64,000 nt of DNA from Solidesulfovibrio alcoholivorans DSM 5433 (GTDB taxonomy: Bacteria > Desulfobacterota > Desulfovibrionia > Desulfovibrionales > Desulfovibrionaceae). Shown piece after piece: positions 53,345 to 62,006 of the stretch (position 1 is the first letter of the stretch; each line of letters opens with the position of its first letter). A model generated the notes under the pieces. The model ran no database searches. It was not told the DNA's origin and saw only the letters and a program-made list of their open reading frames with translations. The position numbers and the translations under genes are program-made. The stretch is from the NCBI RefSeq assembly GCF_000702665.1, contig NZ_JNJA01000003.1, forward strand, positions 372,001 to 436,000. The letters run 5' to 3'.

Positions 53345-53557
53345 GCGCCGTTGCGACAGGGGAAGGGCGTCCCGAAAAGCGCATTCCGCGTTGTCCTGGT
53401 GTGCGGGGCGGGCACGCAAGAGGCGACAGGGGCGAAGGATGCGGCCGCTTCCCGGGCTTTCCCGGGGAGCGGCGAAAAGGCGGGGGGCACGCGATGCGGG
53501 TTGCCTGTTGTGCCCGGGCGGAGCCCCGGGAAGGGGGCGGGCGATGTTCGTGCGGCG

Positions 53558-54667
53558 CTAGCGGTTGGACGCGCCGGCCTTTTTGTGGTGCTTGGACTTG
53601 GACCGGGAAGAGGACTTGCCGGATTTTTCCGCCGTGGCCTTGGTTTTCCCCTTGGCGTGGCGGGAGGTCTTCACTTTGGCGTCATGGGCGTCGAAGCGGG
53701 CGGAAGCGCCGCGTTTGGCGTGGATCTTGGCGCGGTGGTCGGCGTCGGCCACGCGCAGGGCCTTGGCGTGGTGCCGGCCGGATTTGCCGTGTCTGATCTT
53801 CGCCGGGACGGGGGTGTCGTCGTCTTGGGCCGGGCGGTCGGTGGCGGCGAGCATGGTGCTGACTGCGCCGGAGAAGGAGGCGTTCAGGATGCGCTCGGTT
53901 TCGCGGTTGCGCACCTGCTTGGTGCGCCCGCCGAGGATCACGGCGATGATGCGGGTGCCGCCGCGCTTGGCCGTGGCGATGATGTTGTAGCCGCTTGAAC
54001 CTACGTAGCCGGTTTTGATGCCGTCCACGCCCTCGCACACGCCGAGCAGGCGGTTGGTGTTGCCATGGACCGCGCCGCAGTGGTTGATCTCCGTGGTGGA
54101 GTGGTAGCGCAGGGCCTGCGGATAGTGGCGCAGGTAGCTGGTGGCCAGTTTCGTGAGGTCGCGGGCGGTGGTCAGCTGCCCCGGGGCGGGCAGGCCGTTG
54201 GGGGTCTTGAAGGTGGTGCTGGTCATGCCCAGTTCGCGGGCCTTGCGGTTCATGCGGTCGACCCATTGGGGCACGCCCCCGAAATGTTCGGCCACGGCCA
54301 CGGCGGCGTCGTTGCCCGAAGCCACGGCCATGCCGCGCATGAGTTCGTCGAGGGTCACGACCTCGCCGGCGCGCAGGTTCATGGTGGACCCGCCCGTGGC
54401 GTCGGCGCGGCGGCTCACCTTGACCTTGTCGGAAAAGCTGGCCTGGCCGGAGGAGACGAGGTCGAAGACCAGGTACATGGTCATGACCTTGGTCACCGAA
54501 GCCGGAGCGATGCGTTTGTCCTCGTCCTGCGTATAGAGCACGCGGCCGGAGCCGTATTCGGTGACCATGGCCGCCTTGACGGCCAGTTTCCCGGAATTCT
54601 TGGCCGGCAGGGCCGTTTTGGGCCCGATCAGACACAGGACGATGGCCAGAAACAATACGCGTCGCAT
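53558..54667 (-). CDS. D-alanyl-D-alanine carboxypeptidase (PBP5/6 family, S11)
   Basis: A 369-residue exported enzyme that trims the terminal D-Ala from peptidoglycan pentapeptides. Signal peptide about 1-22. Active-site motifs: APASVTKVM (SxxK), AVASGNDAAVAV (SxN) and GIKTGYVGSSG (KTG). The usual C-terminal beta domain and amphipathic anchor are replaced by a 90-residue Lys/His/Arg-rich disordered tail. ATG 54665-54667 follows GGGGAG. A sigma-54-type promoter and palindromes lie upstream. Confidence 0.92.
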   Translation of the reverse strand: MRRVLFLAIVLCLIGPKTALPAKNSGKLAVKAAMVTEYGSGRVLYTQDEDKRIAPASVTKVMTMYLVFDLVSSGQASFSDKVKVSRRADATGGSTMNLRAGEVVTLDELMRGMAVASGNDAAVAVAEHFGGVPQWVDRMNRKARELGMTSTTFKTPNGLPAPGQLTTARDLTKLATSYLRHYPQALRYHSTTEINHCGAVHGNTNRLLGVCEGVDGIKTGYVGSSGYNIIATAKRGGTRIIAVILGGRTKQVRNRETERILNASFSGAVSTMLAATDRPAQDDDTPVPAKIRHGKSGRHHAKALRVADADHRAKIHAKRGASARFDAHDAKVKTSRHAKGKTKATAEKSGKSSSRSKSKHHKKAGASNR

Positions 54668-54739
54668 GCGTTCTCCCCGTTTGAAAAAGTGATACGAAAC
54701 CCGCGGCGAAAAAAGCGTCCCCCAACGCGCGCCTCGGGC

Positions 54740-54755
54740 AGCATGATCCATGCCA
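54740..54755 (-). promoter_or_regulatory. Candidate sigma-54 promoter of the D,D-carboxypeptidase gene
   Basis: On the minus strand TGGCATGGATCATGCT matches the -24/-12 consensus TGGCACGNNNNTTGCT with both invariant GG and GC elements and two mismatches. Transcription would start near 54730, leaving a leader of about 60 bases. The rest of the 362-base gene-free stretch 54668-55029 holds the palindromes listed next and nothing else clear. Confidence 0.5.
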
Positions 54756-54820
54756 CAAGCCGGGATAACTCCCGGCATGGGCAGGCAATATCCCGGCATT
54801 GCACTGGAAATTGCGAAGAC

Positions 54821-54907
54821 GTTTCCCCGTGTGGGAAACCAGGTCCGGAAGCGCTCCCCCAGCGTTCCCGACCTGTTTCACAGAGTGAAACGAGGCGTTT
54901 GATAAAC
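54821..54907. promoter_or_regulatory. Three palindromes, possible enhancer-binding sites
   Basis: GTTTCCC-CGTGT-GGGAAAC (54821-54839), GTTTCAC-AGA-GTGAAAC (54875-54891) and GTTT-GAT-AAAC (54897-54907). They lie about 80-165 bases upstream of the -12 element of the candidate sigma-54 promoter, the usual place for activator sites. Confidence 0.45.
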
Positions 54908-55029
54908 GTAAACAGGCTCGGGAGCAAGGATGTTTCCGCCAGGATTGCCGCTTTTTAAGGAAATGTCGGGACGCGGGGCAGACGGTCCGGAGCGCGATGC
55001 CGCATGGCGCGCGCCCCGGCGGGAGAGGA

Positions 55030-56538
55030 TCACAAGCCGTAAACGGCTTGCGCCTTGGCTTTGAGGTGGCGGATGAGCGGCCCCGCCGTGGGTGCCTGAC
55101 CCGTGGCTGCGGCGACGAGGTCGCGGGGGCGCAGCAACCGGCCTTTTTCGTGGATGTTGGTCCGCAGCCAGGCGAGAAGCGGCGCGAAATCGCCCCGGGC
55201 CATGGCCGCGTCGAGCCCGGGAAGGGCGGCGCGCGCCGCCTCGAACAGGCAGGCGGCGTAGACGTTGCCCAGGCTGTAGGTGGGGAAATAGCCGAACGCG
55301 CCCGTGGCCCAGTGCACGTCCTGGAGGCAGCCGGCGGCGTCGCTTGGCGGGACGATGCCGAGGATGTCCCGGGATTTTTCGTTCCAGGCCCCGGGCAGGT
55401 CGGCCACGGCCAGGTCGCCGCGCACGAGGGCCAGCTCCAGCTCGAAGCGCAGCACGATGTGCGGGTTGTAGGTCGTCTCGTCGGCGTCCACGCGGATGAG
55501 ACCCGGCCGGATCGCGCCCACGGCGGCAAAGACGTCCCGGGGCGCGCATCCGGCCAGTTCCGGGAAATGCTGCACGGCCAGGGGCAGCACGTGCTCCCAG
55601 AAAGGCAGGGAGCGGGCGACCTGGTTTTCCCACAGCCGCGACTGGGATTCGTGCACGGCCAGGGAGACGTATTCGGCCATGGGCGTGCCGTGGCGGGCGT
55701 CGCCGATGTCGTGGCCCAGGCTGTAGAGGCTGTGCCCGGTCTCATGCACGGCCCCGAACAGGGCCTTGGTGAAGTCCGTCGCGTCGTAGCGCACGGTGAT
55801 GCGCGCATCCCGCGGGCCGATCAGGGTGGAAAAGGGATGGGCCGAGACGTCCAGGCGCGAAGCCTCGGGCGGCAGGCCGAGCATCCGCGTGACTTCGCCG
55901 AGAAAGGCCTGCTGCGCCGCGAGGGGGTAGGGGCCTTGCGGCAGGTCGCGGGGCTGCGGGGCGTCCTTGGCCTTTGCGATGAGCTCGCGGCTGGCGCCGC
56001 GCAGTTCGGCCAGGATCGGGGCGACGGCGGCGACGGTCTCGCCGGGCTCGAAGCCGTCGAGCAGGGCGTCGTAGGCTTCCGTGGTATAGCCGAGGGCTTC
56101 GGCCTTGCGCCGCGAAAGCTCAAGCAGTTCTTGAAGGTGTGGCGCGAACGCTTTGAAATCGTTTTCTTTCCGTGCGATTTCCCAGGCCCGCTGCCCGGCG
56201 CTTGCGGCCCGGGCCAGGGCCACGGCCAGTTCCTCGGGAATCTTGACGGACAGGTCGTAGTCGCGCCGCCATTCTCGGAGGTTGGCCGCCTCGGACGTGG
56301 CCGCGTCGCGGGTCAGCGGCGAGCCTTCGCAGGCGGCGAGCCATTCCCCGATACGCGGGTCCGTGGCGCGGCGGTGGAGCACGGCGGTCAGCGCGCCGAG
56401 TTGCGCCGCCCGGCCCGGATGGGCGGCCGCGGGGAGCATCACCTGCTGGTCCCAGGAAAGCAGGCTCAGGGCCGAGGCGAGATCGGCGCTTTCCCGTCCG
56501 TGGGCGACGAGGCTGGCGTAGGCTTGGCTTTCGTTCAC
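55030..56538 (-). CDS. M32 carboxypeptidase (Taq family)
   Basis: A 502-residue zinc metallocarboxypeptidase. The active-site HETGHS (HExxH, about residue 267) and the third ligand in AVHESQSRLWEN are present, as are SHPFST-like SAHPFSTLIGPRDARITVRY, RVDADETTYNPHIVLRFELE and GCLQDVHWATGAFGYFPTYS. Cytoplasmic; removes C-terminal residues. A GTG start (56536-56538) overlaps the stop of the preceding lipoprotein gene (GTGA). Confidence 0.93.
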   Translation of the reverse strand: MNESQAYASLVAHGRESADLASALSLLSWDQQVMLPAAAHPGRAAQLGALTAVLHRRATDPRIGEWLAACEGSPLTRDAATSEAANLREWRRDYDLSVKIPEELAVALARAASAGQRAWEIARKENDFKAFAPHLQELLELSRRKAEALGYTTEAYDALLDGFEPGETVAAVAPILAELRGASRELIAKAKDAPQPRDLPQGPYPLAAQQAFLGEVTRMLGLPPEASRLDVSAHPFSTLIGPRDARITVRYDATDFTKALFGAVHETGHSLYSLGHDIGDARHGTPMAEYVSLAVHESQSRLWENQVARSLPFWEHVLPLAVQHFPELAGCAPRDVFAAVGAIRPGLIRVDADETTYNPHIVLRFELELALVRGDLAVADLPGAWNEKSRDILGIVPPSDAAGCLQDVHWATGAFGYFPTYSLGNVYAACLFEAARAALPGLDAAMARGDFAPLLAWLRTNIHEKGRLLRPRDLVAAATGQAPTAGPLIRHLKAKAQAVYGL

Positions 56539-57389
56539 GGCTTTTTGCTCTTGGGCGCGGCCTTGCCCGCCTTGGCCGCCTTGGCGTGCGCGGCGGCCAT
56601 CATGGGCTCGTAGATGGGCTGGTAGAAGAAGCTGACGTCGCCGCCGTTTTCCGAGGGATGGAAGGCGCAGTAGATGTTGACGTCGCCGAGCATCCAGGCG
56701 TGGTAGTACTTTTCCGGCACTTCCTGGGTCGGCGGACCGAAGGCGCCGGTGAGCCCGGCCAAGGCCTTCTTGTAGGCGGCCATGCCGTCGAAATTGATCC
56801 AGACGTGGTAGAAGCGGTTCTGGTAGAATTCGTAGAACGCCTCGCGGATGGGCGCACCGAAGATGTCTGTGGGGCCTTTGGTCCAGACATAGGTGATCAC
56901 GTCCCCGGCTTCCGCGTCGTAGACGGCAAGCCCGGGCTGGGCATGGGGCGCATCGCCGAAGTTCAGCCCGCCGAAGCCGGTGGGACGGCCGGAAGCCGTG
57001 GCGGCGGCATCGGACGGCGCTGGTGCGGCCGGCGGTATGGCCTGCCCCTGGGCCGGCAGGGGCGGCATCGGGATCGGCGCGGCCTGGGATTGCGCGGGTG
57101 CGGCCATCGCCTGGGGCGGCGGCGCGGTCTGGGCGGGAACCTGCTGCGCCTGGGGCGGCGCGGCAGGCGTCCGGTTGATGGGTGTTCCCTGGCCGGTCGT
57201 CCCGGGCAGCGGCTTGCCCATGACCACGCGGAAACCTTGTTGCTGCCCCGAAGGGGGTGTGTCCGTCGCGGCCTTGCCGGCGGCGGTTCTTCCGGTCGCG
57301 GGGGGGGCGGATTTGGTCGCGGGAGCGCAGGCGGCGAGAGCGACGGCGAGACACAGGGCCGGGACGGTGCAAAAGCGCATGAAGGGCAT
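56535..57389 (-). CDS. Pro/Ala-rich lipoprotein, unknown function
   Basis: A 284-residue lipoprotein (lipobox LAAC near residue 20). A low-complexity Pro/Ala/Gln linker spans about 40-140. The C-terminal folded domain begins with FGGLNFGDAPHAQPGLAVYD and contains FGAPIREAFYEFYQNRFYHV and the aromatic KYYHAWMLGDVNIYCAFHPS. I do not recognise the domain. ATG 57387-57389 follows CGGAG. It is translationally coupled to the M32 carboxypeptidase. Confidence 0.75.
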   Translation of the reverse strand: MPFMRFCTVPALCLAVALAACAPATKSAPPATGRTAAGKAATDTPPSGQQQGFRVVMGKPLPGTTGQGTPINRTPAAPPQAQQVPAQTAPPPQAMAAPAQSQAAPIPMPPLPAQGQAIPPAAPAPSDAAATASGRPTGFGGLNFGDAPHAQPGLAVYDAEAGDVITYVWTKGPTDIFGAPIREAFYEFYQNRFYHVWINFDGMAAYKKALAGLTGAFGPPTQEVPEKYYHAWMLGDVNIYCAFHPSENGGDVSFFYQPIYEPMMAAAHAKAAKAGKAAPKSKKP

Positions 57390-57661
57390 GAAGAACTCCG
57401 GACGCGAAACAGGCGTTGTCCCATGCTAGCCAAAGCCTGCTTGAAAGGGAAGGGTTGCGCCGAATCGGAAAGGTTTCTGGACGATGGAAGGCGGGGGCCG
57501 TATGAAAACCGGTGAACAATCACGGGCAGATGCCGCGTTGCGCGCCTGGCCGCCCGCAAGCGGCGGAACCGGCCGGCAAAGCAAGCGCCTGTGCGCCGCA
57601 TCAACCGGAAGCCCGCGCCGTGTCCGTAGCGCGCGGCGCGAACGCAAAAGGAGCACACGCC

Positions 57662-58012
57662 ATGAAGATCATCGACTACAAGGACGTTTTGCCCCGGGAA
57701 CTGACCGCAGCCACCATGCACGGCGTCACCGGCCGCGTGCTCATCGGCAAGGCCGACGGCGCGGACCATTTCTGCATGCGCATGATCGAGGTCGCCCCCG
57801 GCGGCGTCATCCCGCGCCACAAGCACCCGTGGGAGCACCAGCAGTTTTTTCACAGCGGCCAGGGCCGATTGCTTCGCGACGGCGACTGGGTGGACGTCGG
57901 CCCCGGAAGTGTCGCCTACATTCCGCCCGACGCCGAGCACAGCATCGAGAACACGGGCGGCGAACCGCTCCTGCTCATCTGCCTGGTACCCGATTTCGCC
58001 CCGGAGCTGTAG
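57662..58012 (+). CDS. Small cupin protein
   Basis: A 116-residue single-domain cupin. Motif 1 is GGVIPRHKHPWEHQQFFHSG (His-x-His and Glu metal ligands) and motif 2 is SVAYIPPDAEHSIENTGGEP. It probably binds a metal; the reaction is unknown. ATG 57662 follows AAAAGGAG. It is convergent with modA, with only 5 bases between stops. Confidence 0.9.
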   Translation: MKIIDYKDVLPRELTAATMHGVTGRVLIGKADGADHFCMRMIEVAPGGVIPRHKHPWEHQQFFHSGQGRLLRDGDWVDVGPGSVAYIPPDAEHSIENTGGEPLLLICLVPDFAPEL

Positions 58013-58017
58013 GCCGC

Positions 58018-58764
58018 TTACGGCGCGGTGAAGCCGAAACGGGCGAACACCGCGCGCGCCTCGGGGGTGGCGAGGTAGTCGAGAAAGGCGGCCGCGCCCT
58101 TGGGATCGGGCGCGCCTGCCGCCACGGCCGCGCTGTAGGTCACGGGCGGGGAGGTGGGCACCACGGCGGCGCTCGCCACGGCGTCCCCGGCGATGGCCGC
58201 GTCCGTGGCGTAGACGAAGCCGGCGTCGCATTCTCCGGCCGCCAGCGCCGCCAGCACGTGGCGCACGGACGGATAGTAGACGAGTTTGGAGGTCAGGGCG
58301 AACCACATGGCCCGTTTCTGCAACGCGCGTTTGGCGTAGCGCCCGGCCGGCACGGATTCGGGGTTGCCGACGCCGATGTGCCGGACGCCGCCGCGCGAGA
58401 GGGACTCGAGCCCGGTGACGTTGGCCGGATTGCCGGCCGGAACCGCCAGGACCAGGGCGTTGCCGGCGACGACGCGCCGCGTGGCCGGATCGACGCGCCG
58501 CCGGTCCACGGCCGCGTCCATGGTAACGGCGTCGGCGCTTATGAACACGTCGCAGGGCTGGCCGTTTTGCATGCGCTGCAGGAGCGTCCCCGAGGCGGCG
58601 AACGAGGGCACGAGGAGCATGCCCGGGTGGCTGCGTTCGAACGCGGCGCGCATGGCCTCCACGGCGTTGGTGAGGCTCGCCGCGGCGAAAACAGCGATTT
58701 CGCCGGCCAGGGCCGGCACGGACAGGGCGAGGGAGAGCAGGAAGGCGGCGGCCAAGCGTTTCAT
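58018..58764 (-). CDS. modA: Molybdate/tungstate-binding protein ModA
   Basis: A 248-residue periplasmic ModA. Signal peptide ends SVPALAGE; IAVFAAASLTNAVEAMRAAF, FAASGTLLQRMQNGQPCDVF, ISADAVTMD and GVGNPESVPAGRYAKRAL are the oxyanion-binding regions. It brings molybdate or tungstate to an ABC permease. No modB or modC lies next to it; the ATPase at 62720 is 4 kb away. It starts at 58762-58764. Confidence 0.9.
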   Translation of the reverse strand: MKRLAAAFLLSLALSVPALAGEIAVFAAASLTNAVEAMRAAFERSHPGMLLVPSFAASGTLLQRMQNGQPCDVFISADAVTMDAAVDRRRVDPATRRVVAGNALVLAVPAGNPANVTGLESLSRGGVRHIGVGNPESVPAGRYAKRALQKRAMWFALTSKLVYYPSVRHVLAALAAGECDAGFVYATDAAIAGDAVASAAVVPTSPPVTYSAAVAAGAPDPKGAAAFLDYLATPEARAVFARFGFTAP

Positions 58765-58792
58765 AAGCGGTTCCTTGAGCAAGGTTGTGCTG

Positions 58793-58821
58793 AAAATAGC
58801 CGCAACGGCGCATAAAAGCAA
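58793..58821 (-). promoter_or_regulatory. Candidate modA promoter
   Basis: On the minus strand TTGCTT (58816-58821) and TATTTT (58793-58798) are 17 bases apart and lie 29 bases upstream of the modA start. No GCGTGACA box is seen nearby. Confidence 0.5.
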
Positions 58822-58970
58822 AGGTTGCCATCCCGGTCGGCGCGGTCCGGGTTGTGAAAAAGCGCCCGGGGATGTAAGGCCAGCGCATCGTCCGCTGTCG
58901 GCGCGAGGATGGTCCACTTTCCCGGGCTGTCTCGTGTCCCGGAAAAAATACAACGCTTTCGGAGAACCGC

Positions 58971-60314
58971 ATGGAGTGCCGCATCAACCTGCCCGAATCG
59001 GAGATGCCCCGGCAGTGGTACAACGCCCTGCCCGACCTGCCGACCCCCCTGGCCCCGCCGCTCGATCCCCAGACCCAGAAGCCCGTCTCCCCGGAGCAGC
59101 TCGAGGTCATTTTTCCCAAGGCCGTCATCGAGCAGGAACTCTCGCCCGTGCGCTGGCTCGACATCCCCGAGCCCGTCCTCGACATCTATCGGCTCTTTCG
59201 CCCCACGCCCCTGGTGCGGGCGCGCAAGCTCGAGCAGGCACTCGGCGTCAAGTGCAAGATCTTCTATAAAAACGAGTCCGTCTCCCCGGCAGGCTCGCAC
59301 AAGCCCAACACCGCCATCCCGCAGGCCTACTACAACAAGCAGGAAGGCGTGCGCCGCATCGCGACCGAAACCGGCGCGGGGCAGTGGGGCACGGCCCTGT
59401 CCTTCGCCTGCTCCCAGCTCGGCCTCGACTGCACCGTCTACATGGTCAAGGTGAGCTACAACCAGAAGCCCTACCGCCGCATCCTCATCAACGCCTACGG
59501 CGGCGAGATCTTCCCCTCGCCCTCGGAGAACACGCAGACCGGCCGGGCCATGCTCGCTTCCGATCCCGACTGCGCCGGCTCCCTGGGGCTCGCCATCTCC
59601 GAGGCCGTGGAGGACGCCGCCACCCACGACGACACCAAGTACGCGCTCGGCAGCGTGCTCAACCACGTGTTGCACCACCAGACCATCATCGGCCTCGAAG
59701 TGGAAAAGCAGCTGGCCATGATAGGCGAAAAGCCCGACTACCTCGTCGGCTGCGTCGGCGGGGGCAGCAACTTCGCCGGGCTCGTGCTGCCGTTTCTGCC
59801 GCGAAAGCTCGCCGGGGAAAACATCCGCTTCATCGCCGTGGAGCCCAAGGCCTGCCCCACGCTCACGCGCGGCCAGTTTCGCTACGACTACGGCGACGTG
59901 GCCAAGCTCACGCCGCTGCTCAAGATGCACACCCTGGGTCACGCCTTCATGCCCGCGCCCATCCACGCCGGCGGCCTGCGCTACCACGGCGGCGCGCCCA
60001 TCGTGTGCAACTTGGCCAACGAGGGCATCATCGACGCCACGGCCTACTTCCAGACCGAGTGCTTCGACGCGGCGCGGCTGTTCCTGCGTACCGAGGGCTT
60101 CCTGCCCGCGCCGGAAACCTCCCACGCCATCAAGGGGGCCATCGAAACGGCCAAGCAGGCCAAGCCCGGCGAGAACGTGGTCTTTTTGTATTCCGGCCAC
60201 GGCCTGCTCGACCTCGCCTCCTACGATGCCTTCTTCCAGGGCAAGCTCACGGACTTCGCCTACCCCGAAGCCAGCATCACCGAGGCCCTCAAGGATTGCC
60301 CGAATGTTGAATGA
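58971..60314 (+). CDS. Tryptophan synthase beta chain, TrpB2 type
   Basis: A 447-residue TrpB2-family PLP enzyme joining indole and serine. The long N-terminus ([20 protein letters not shown]) is diagnostic for TrpB2. Other landmarks are [34 protein letters not shown] (PLP Lys), [24 protein letters not shown] and [14 protein letters not shown]. TrpB2 often acts without TrpA; no trpA or other trp gene is near. ATG 58971 follows GGAGAACC. Confidence 0.92.
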   Translation: MECRINLPESEMPRQWYNALPDLPTPLAPPLDPQTQKPVSPEQLEVIFPKAVIEQELSPVRWLDIPEPVLDIYRLFRPTPLVRARKLEQALGVKCKIFYKNESVSPAGSHKPNTAIPQAYYNKQEGVRRIATETGAGQWGTALSFACSQLGLDCTVYMVKVSYNQKPYRRILINAYGGEIFPSPSENTQTGRAMLASDPDCAGSLGLAISEAVEDAATHDDTKYALGSVLNHVLHHQTIIGLEVEKQLAMIGEKPDYLVGCVGGGSNFAGLVLPFLPRKLAGENIRFIAVEPKACPTLTRGQFRYDYGDVAKLTPLLKMHTLGHAFMPAPIHAGGLRYHGGAPIVCNLANEGIIDATAYFQTECFDAARLFLRTEGFLPAPETSHAIKGAIETAKQAKPGENVVFLYSGHGLLDLASYDAFFQGKLTDFAYPEASITEALKDCPNVE

Positions 60315-60321
60315 AGAATGA

Positions 60322-60370
60322 GAAGATGCCTCCGGCGGCCAGGAGGGGCAACTGCCCCTCCCGGACCTCC
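60322..60370 (+). repeat. Dispersed palindromic element, copy G
   Basis: Arm GAAGATGCCTCCGG (60322-60335), then the CCAGGAGGGGC stem (60339-60349 with 60354-60364, one A-C mismatch, loop AACT) and ACCTCCC. It lies 7 bases after the TrpB2 stop codon, in the same orientation relative to the gene as copies A and E. Confidence 0.8.
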
Positions 60371-60428
60371 CGAAAGGGGGGACGGCAGAGCCTTGCGAGG
60401 GATCGTCGCAAAGCAGGCATCGTAAAAA

Positions 60429-60466
60429 CCGCGGGCCCGGCCAGGAATTCCTGGCCGGGCCCGCGG
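60429..60466. terminator. 38-bp perfect palindrome, bidirectional terminator
   Basis: 60429-60466 is exactly self-complementary (CCGCGGGCCCGGCCAGGAA and its reverse complement). On the minus strand it is followed by TTTTTACG, on the plus strand by CGTTTTG. It separates the convergent trpB2-type and tunR-like genes. Confidence 0.8.
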
Positions 60467-60549
60467 CGTTTTGCCGCCCAGGCGAGCGGACATGGCAGTC
60501 GCAGGGGAGGGGGCCCGCACCGACCGCGCGGGCCTCGCGAAGTGGGCCG

Positions 60550-61731
60550 TTAGTCGGTGCTGATGATCACGCTGAAGGCCTTGAAGAAAAACCAGACGAT
60601 GTCGCCTTCCTTGATGTCGAGCGATTCCACGGATTCGGCGGTGATCAGCGCGCACATGGGCGTGCCGCCGTCGAGCATGCCCATGATCTCGACGGCCACG
60701 CCGTCGCCGCGGATGCCCGTGACCCTGCCGGGAAAGCAGTTGCGGGCGCTGGTGCGGGCCTTGTGCTCGTCCTTGCCGAGCAGCACCCAGGGCGCCTTGA
60801 CCAGGGCCGTGACCTGGCCGCCTTCGGTGAGCCCCAGGCGCTCGAAGCTCTCGTTGGTGATGACGGCCACGACCTCGAAGCCGTTTTGGACCGCAAGGGA
60901 AATTTCCGTGAGCAGGGGACTTTTGCGCACGCTGCTGACGGTGCCGAAGAAGGTGTTGCGGGCGCTGGTTTTCACACGACTCTCCTTGATGACGCAGTGG
61001 TTGAGGATGCGCTGGCAATCCTGCTCGGAAAAGGAGCAATAGATGGAAGTGAGCACCAGGCTCGAGTGGCCGAGCATGACCTGCACCACGGGCAGGGGCA
61101 CGCCGCCGCGCAGCAGTTCCACGGCCCGGGAGTGGCGCAGCGACGTCGGGCTGACGCGACCGGGCGGCAGGCCGGCCTTGACGGCCTGTTCGTAGAGCTT
61201 GCGGCGCACGAAGCCGGGATCGAGCCGGAACAGCTCGCCGCGCATGTGCCTGTTGGCGGGGCTGGCCGCGAATCGGCGCACTTCCTCCAGAAAGGGCTTG
61301 GGCACGATGACCTTGCGGGCCGTCTCTTCCGGCTTGCCTCCGCCGAGGGTCACCATGGACTGCCCCATGTCGATGTCGGTGTTTTCGTTGAGCGAGAGCA
61401 CCTCCCCGAGCTTGCCGCCGCTGTGGCGCAACATCAGGTAGACCAGGCGCATGCGCTCCCTGGCCCGCCGGATGGGCGAGGTGCGCGCCGCATCGCGCCA
61501 GCCGTCGAAAGCGGCGGTGAGGCGTTCGATCTGTTCCGTGTCCAGGTGGCGGATTTCGTGGGGTACCTTGAACATCGCCGCCTGGCACGGGCCCATGCCC
61601 GGATGGTGCCGCCGCAACGGCCTGTCGCCTTTCTGGGACAGCAGCGCTTCGGCATGTTCGAGCAGGCGCTCCAGCGAAGGAGCGTCGAGACGGGCTATCC
61701 TGTCCAGGAGATTGTCTTCGGAAGCACTCAT
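60550..61731 (-). CDS. tunR: TunR-like tungstate/molybdate-responsive regulator
   Basis: A 393-residue protein with a tyrosine-recombinase-like DNA-binding part (about 85-245) and two Mop/TOBE domains (about 254-320 and 325-391), both starting SARN as in molbindin. The recombinase boxes are recognisable but altered: SGGKLGEVLSL has Lys107 for the first catalytic Arg and PTSLRHSRAVELL has Thr197 for the His, while LGHSSLVLTSIYCSF keeps Tyr231. This matches TunR of Desulfovibrio, which senses tungstate and controls tungstoenzyme and transport genes. Start 61731 is chosen because coding GC falls sharply upstream; in-frame codons to 61866 exist and no good SD is seen. Confidence 0.85.
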   Translation of the reverse strand: MSASEDNLLDRIARLDAPSLERLLEHAEALLSQKGDRPLRRHHPGMGPCQAAMFKVPHEIRHLDTEQIERLTAAFDGWRDAARTSPIRRARERMRLVYLMLRHSGGKLGEVLSLNENTDIDMGQSMVTLGGGKPEETARKVIVPKPFLEEVRRFAASPANRHMRGELFRLDPGFVRRKLYEQAVKAGLPPGRVSPTSLRHSRAVELLRGGVPLPVVQVMLGHSSLVLTSIYCSFSEQDCQRILNHCVIKESRVKTSARNTFFGTVSSVRKSPLLTEISLAVQNGFEVVAVITNESFERLGLTEGGQVTALVKAPWVLLGKDEHKARTSARNCFPGRVTGIRGDGVAVEIMGMLDGGTPMCALITAESVESLDIKEGDIVWFFFKAFSVIISTD

Positions 61732-61802
61732 GATACGAGTCAGTAGCGAAATGCTGTTGTGTTGTAAAGAATATAAATGGGATATCACGAATAGTATCTC
61801 TG

Positions 61803-61888
61803 GCGTGACACTGTTGTCTTTCATGACGTAATTACGGTATGTCTTGAGCGGTATATTGAATGTCACGCAAATATGAATATGCGTGATT
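61803..61888. promoter_or_regulatory. Operator-like boxes between tunR and the transport operon
   Basis: GCGTGACA (61803-61810), its inverse TGTCACGC (61861-61868) and GCGTGA (61881-61886). The last two form an inverted repeat TCACGCA-N10-TGCGTGA (61863-61886) that covers a weak TTGAAT-N16-TATGCG promoter toward the plus strand. The whole 61732-61925 stretch is AT-rich. Confidence 0.55.
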
Positions 61889-62006
61889 GTGAGTAGCGTC
61901 GAAAAGTCTGTCTTGCGCCGGGTTTCTCATGCCGGCGCGGCAAGGTTTGCAGCGCAACGCGCCCCTTCGGCCTGCCGGGGGAGACGCGTGCCGGGGAGGA
62001 CGGTGT

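Noticed and set aside
58765..58970. A trp leader or T-box before the TrpB2-type gene
   Set aside because: No run of Trp codons, no T-box sequence and no convincing terminator/antiterminator pair is visible.
5469..60370. CRISPR repeats
   Set aside because: The repeated palindromes are scattered singly between genes, not regularly spaced with unique spacers.
60550..61731. Active phage integrase and a mobile island
   Set aside because: Two of the recombinase catalytic residues are changed, two Mop domains are attached, and no att-like direct repeats or phage genes are nearby; a regulator is the better reading. The only tRNA in the window is 42 kb away.
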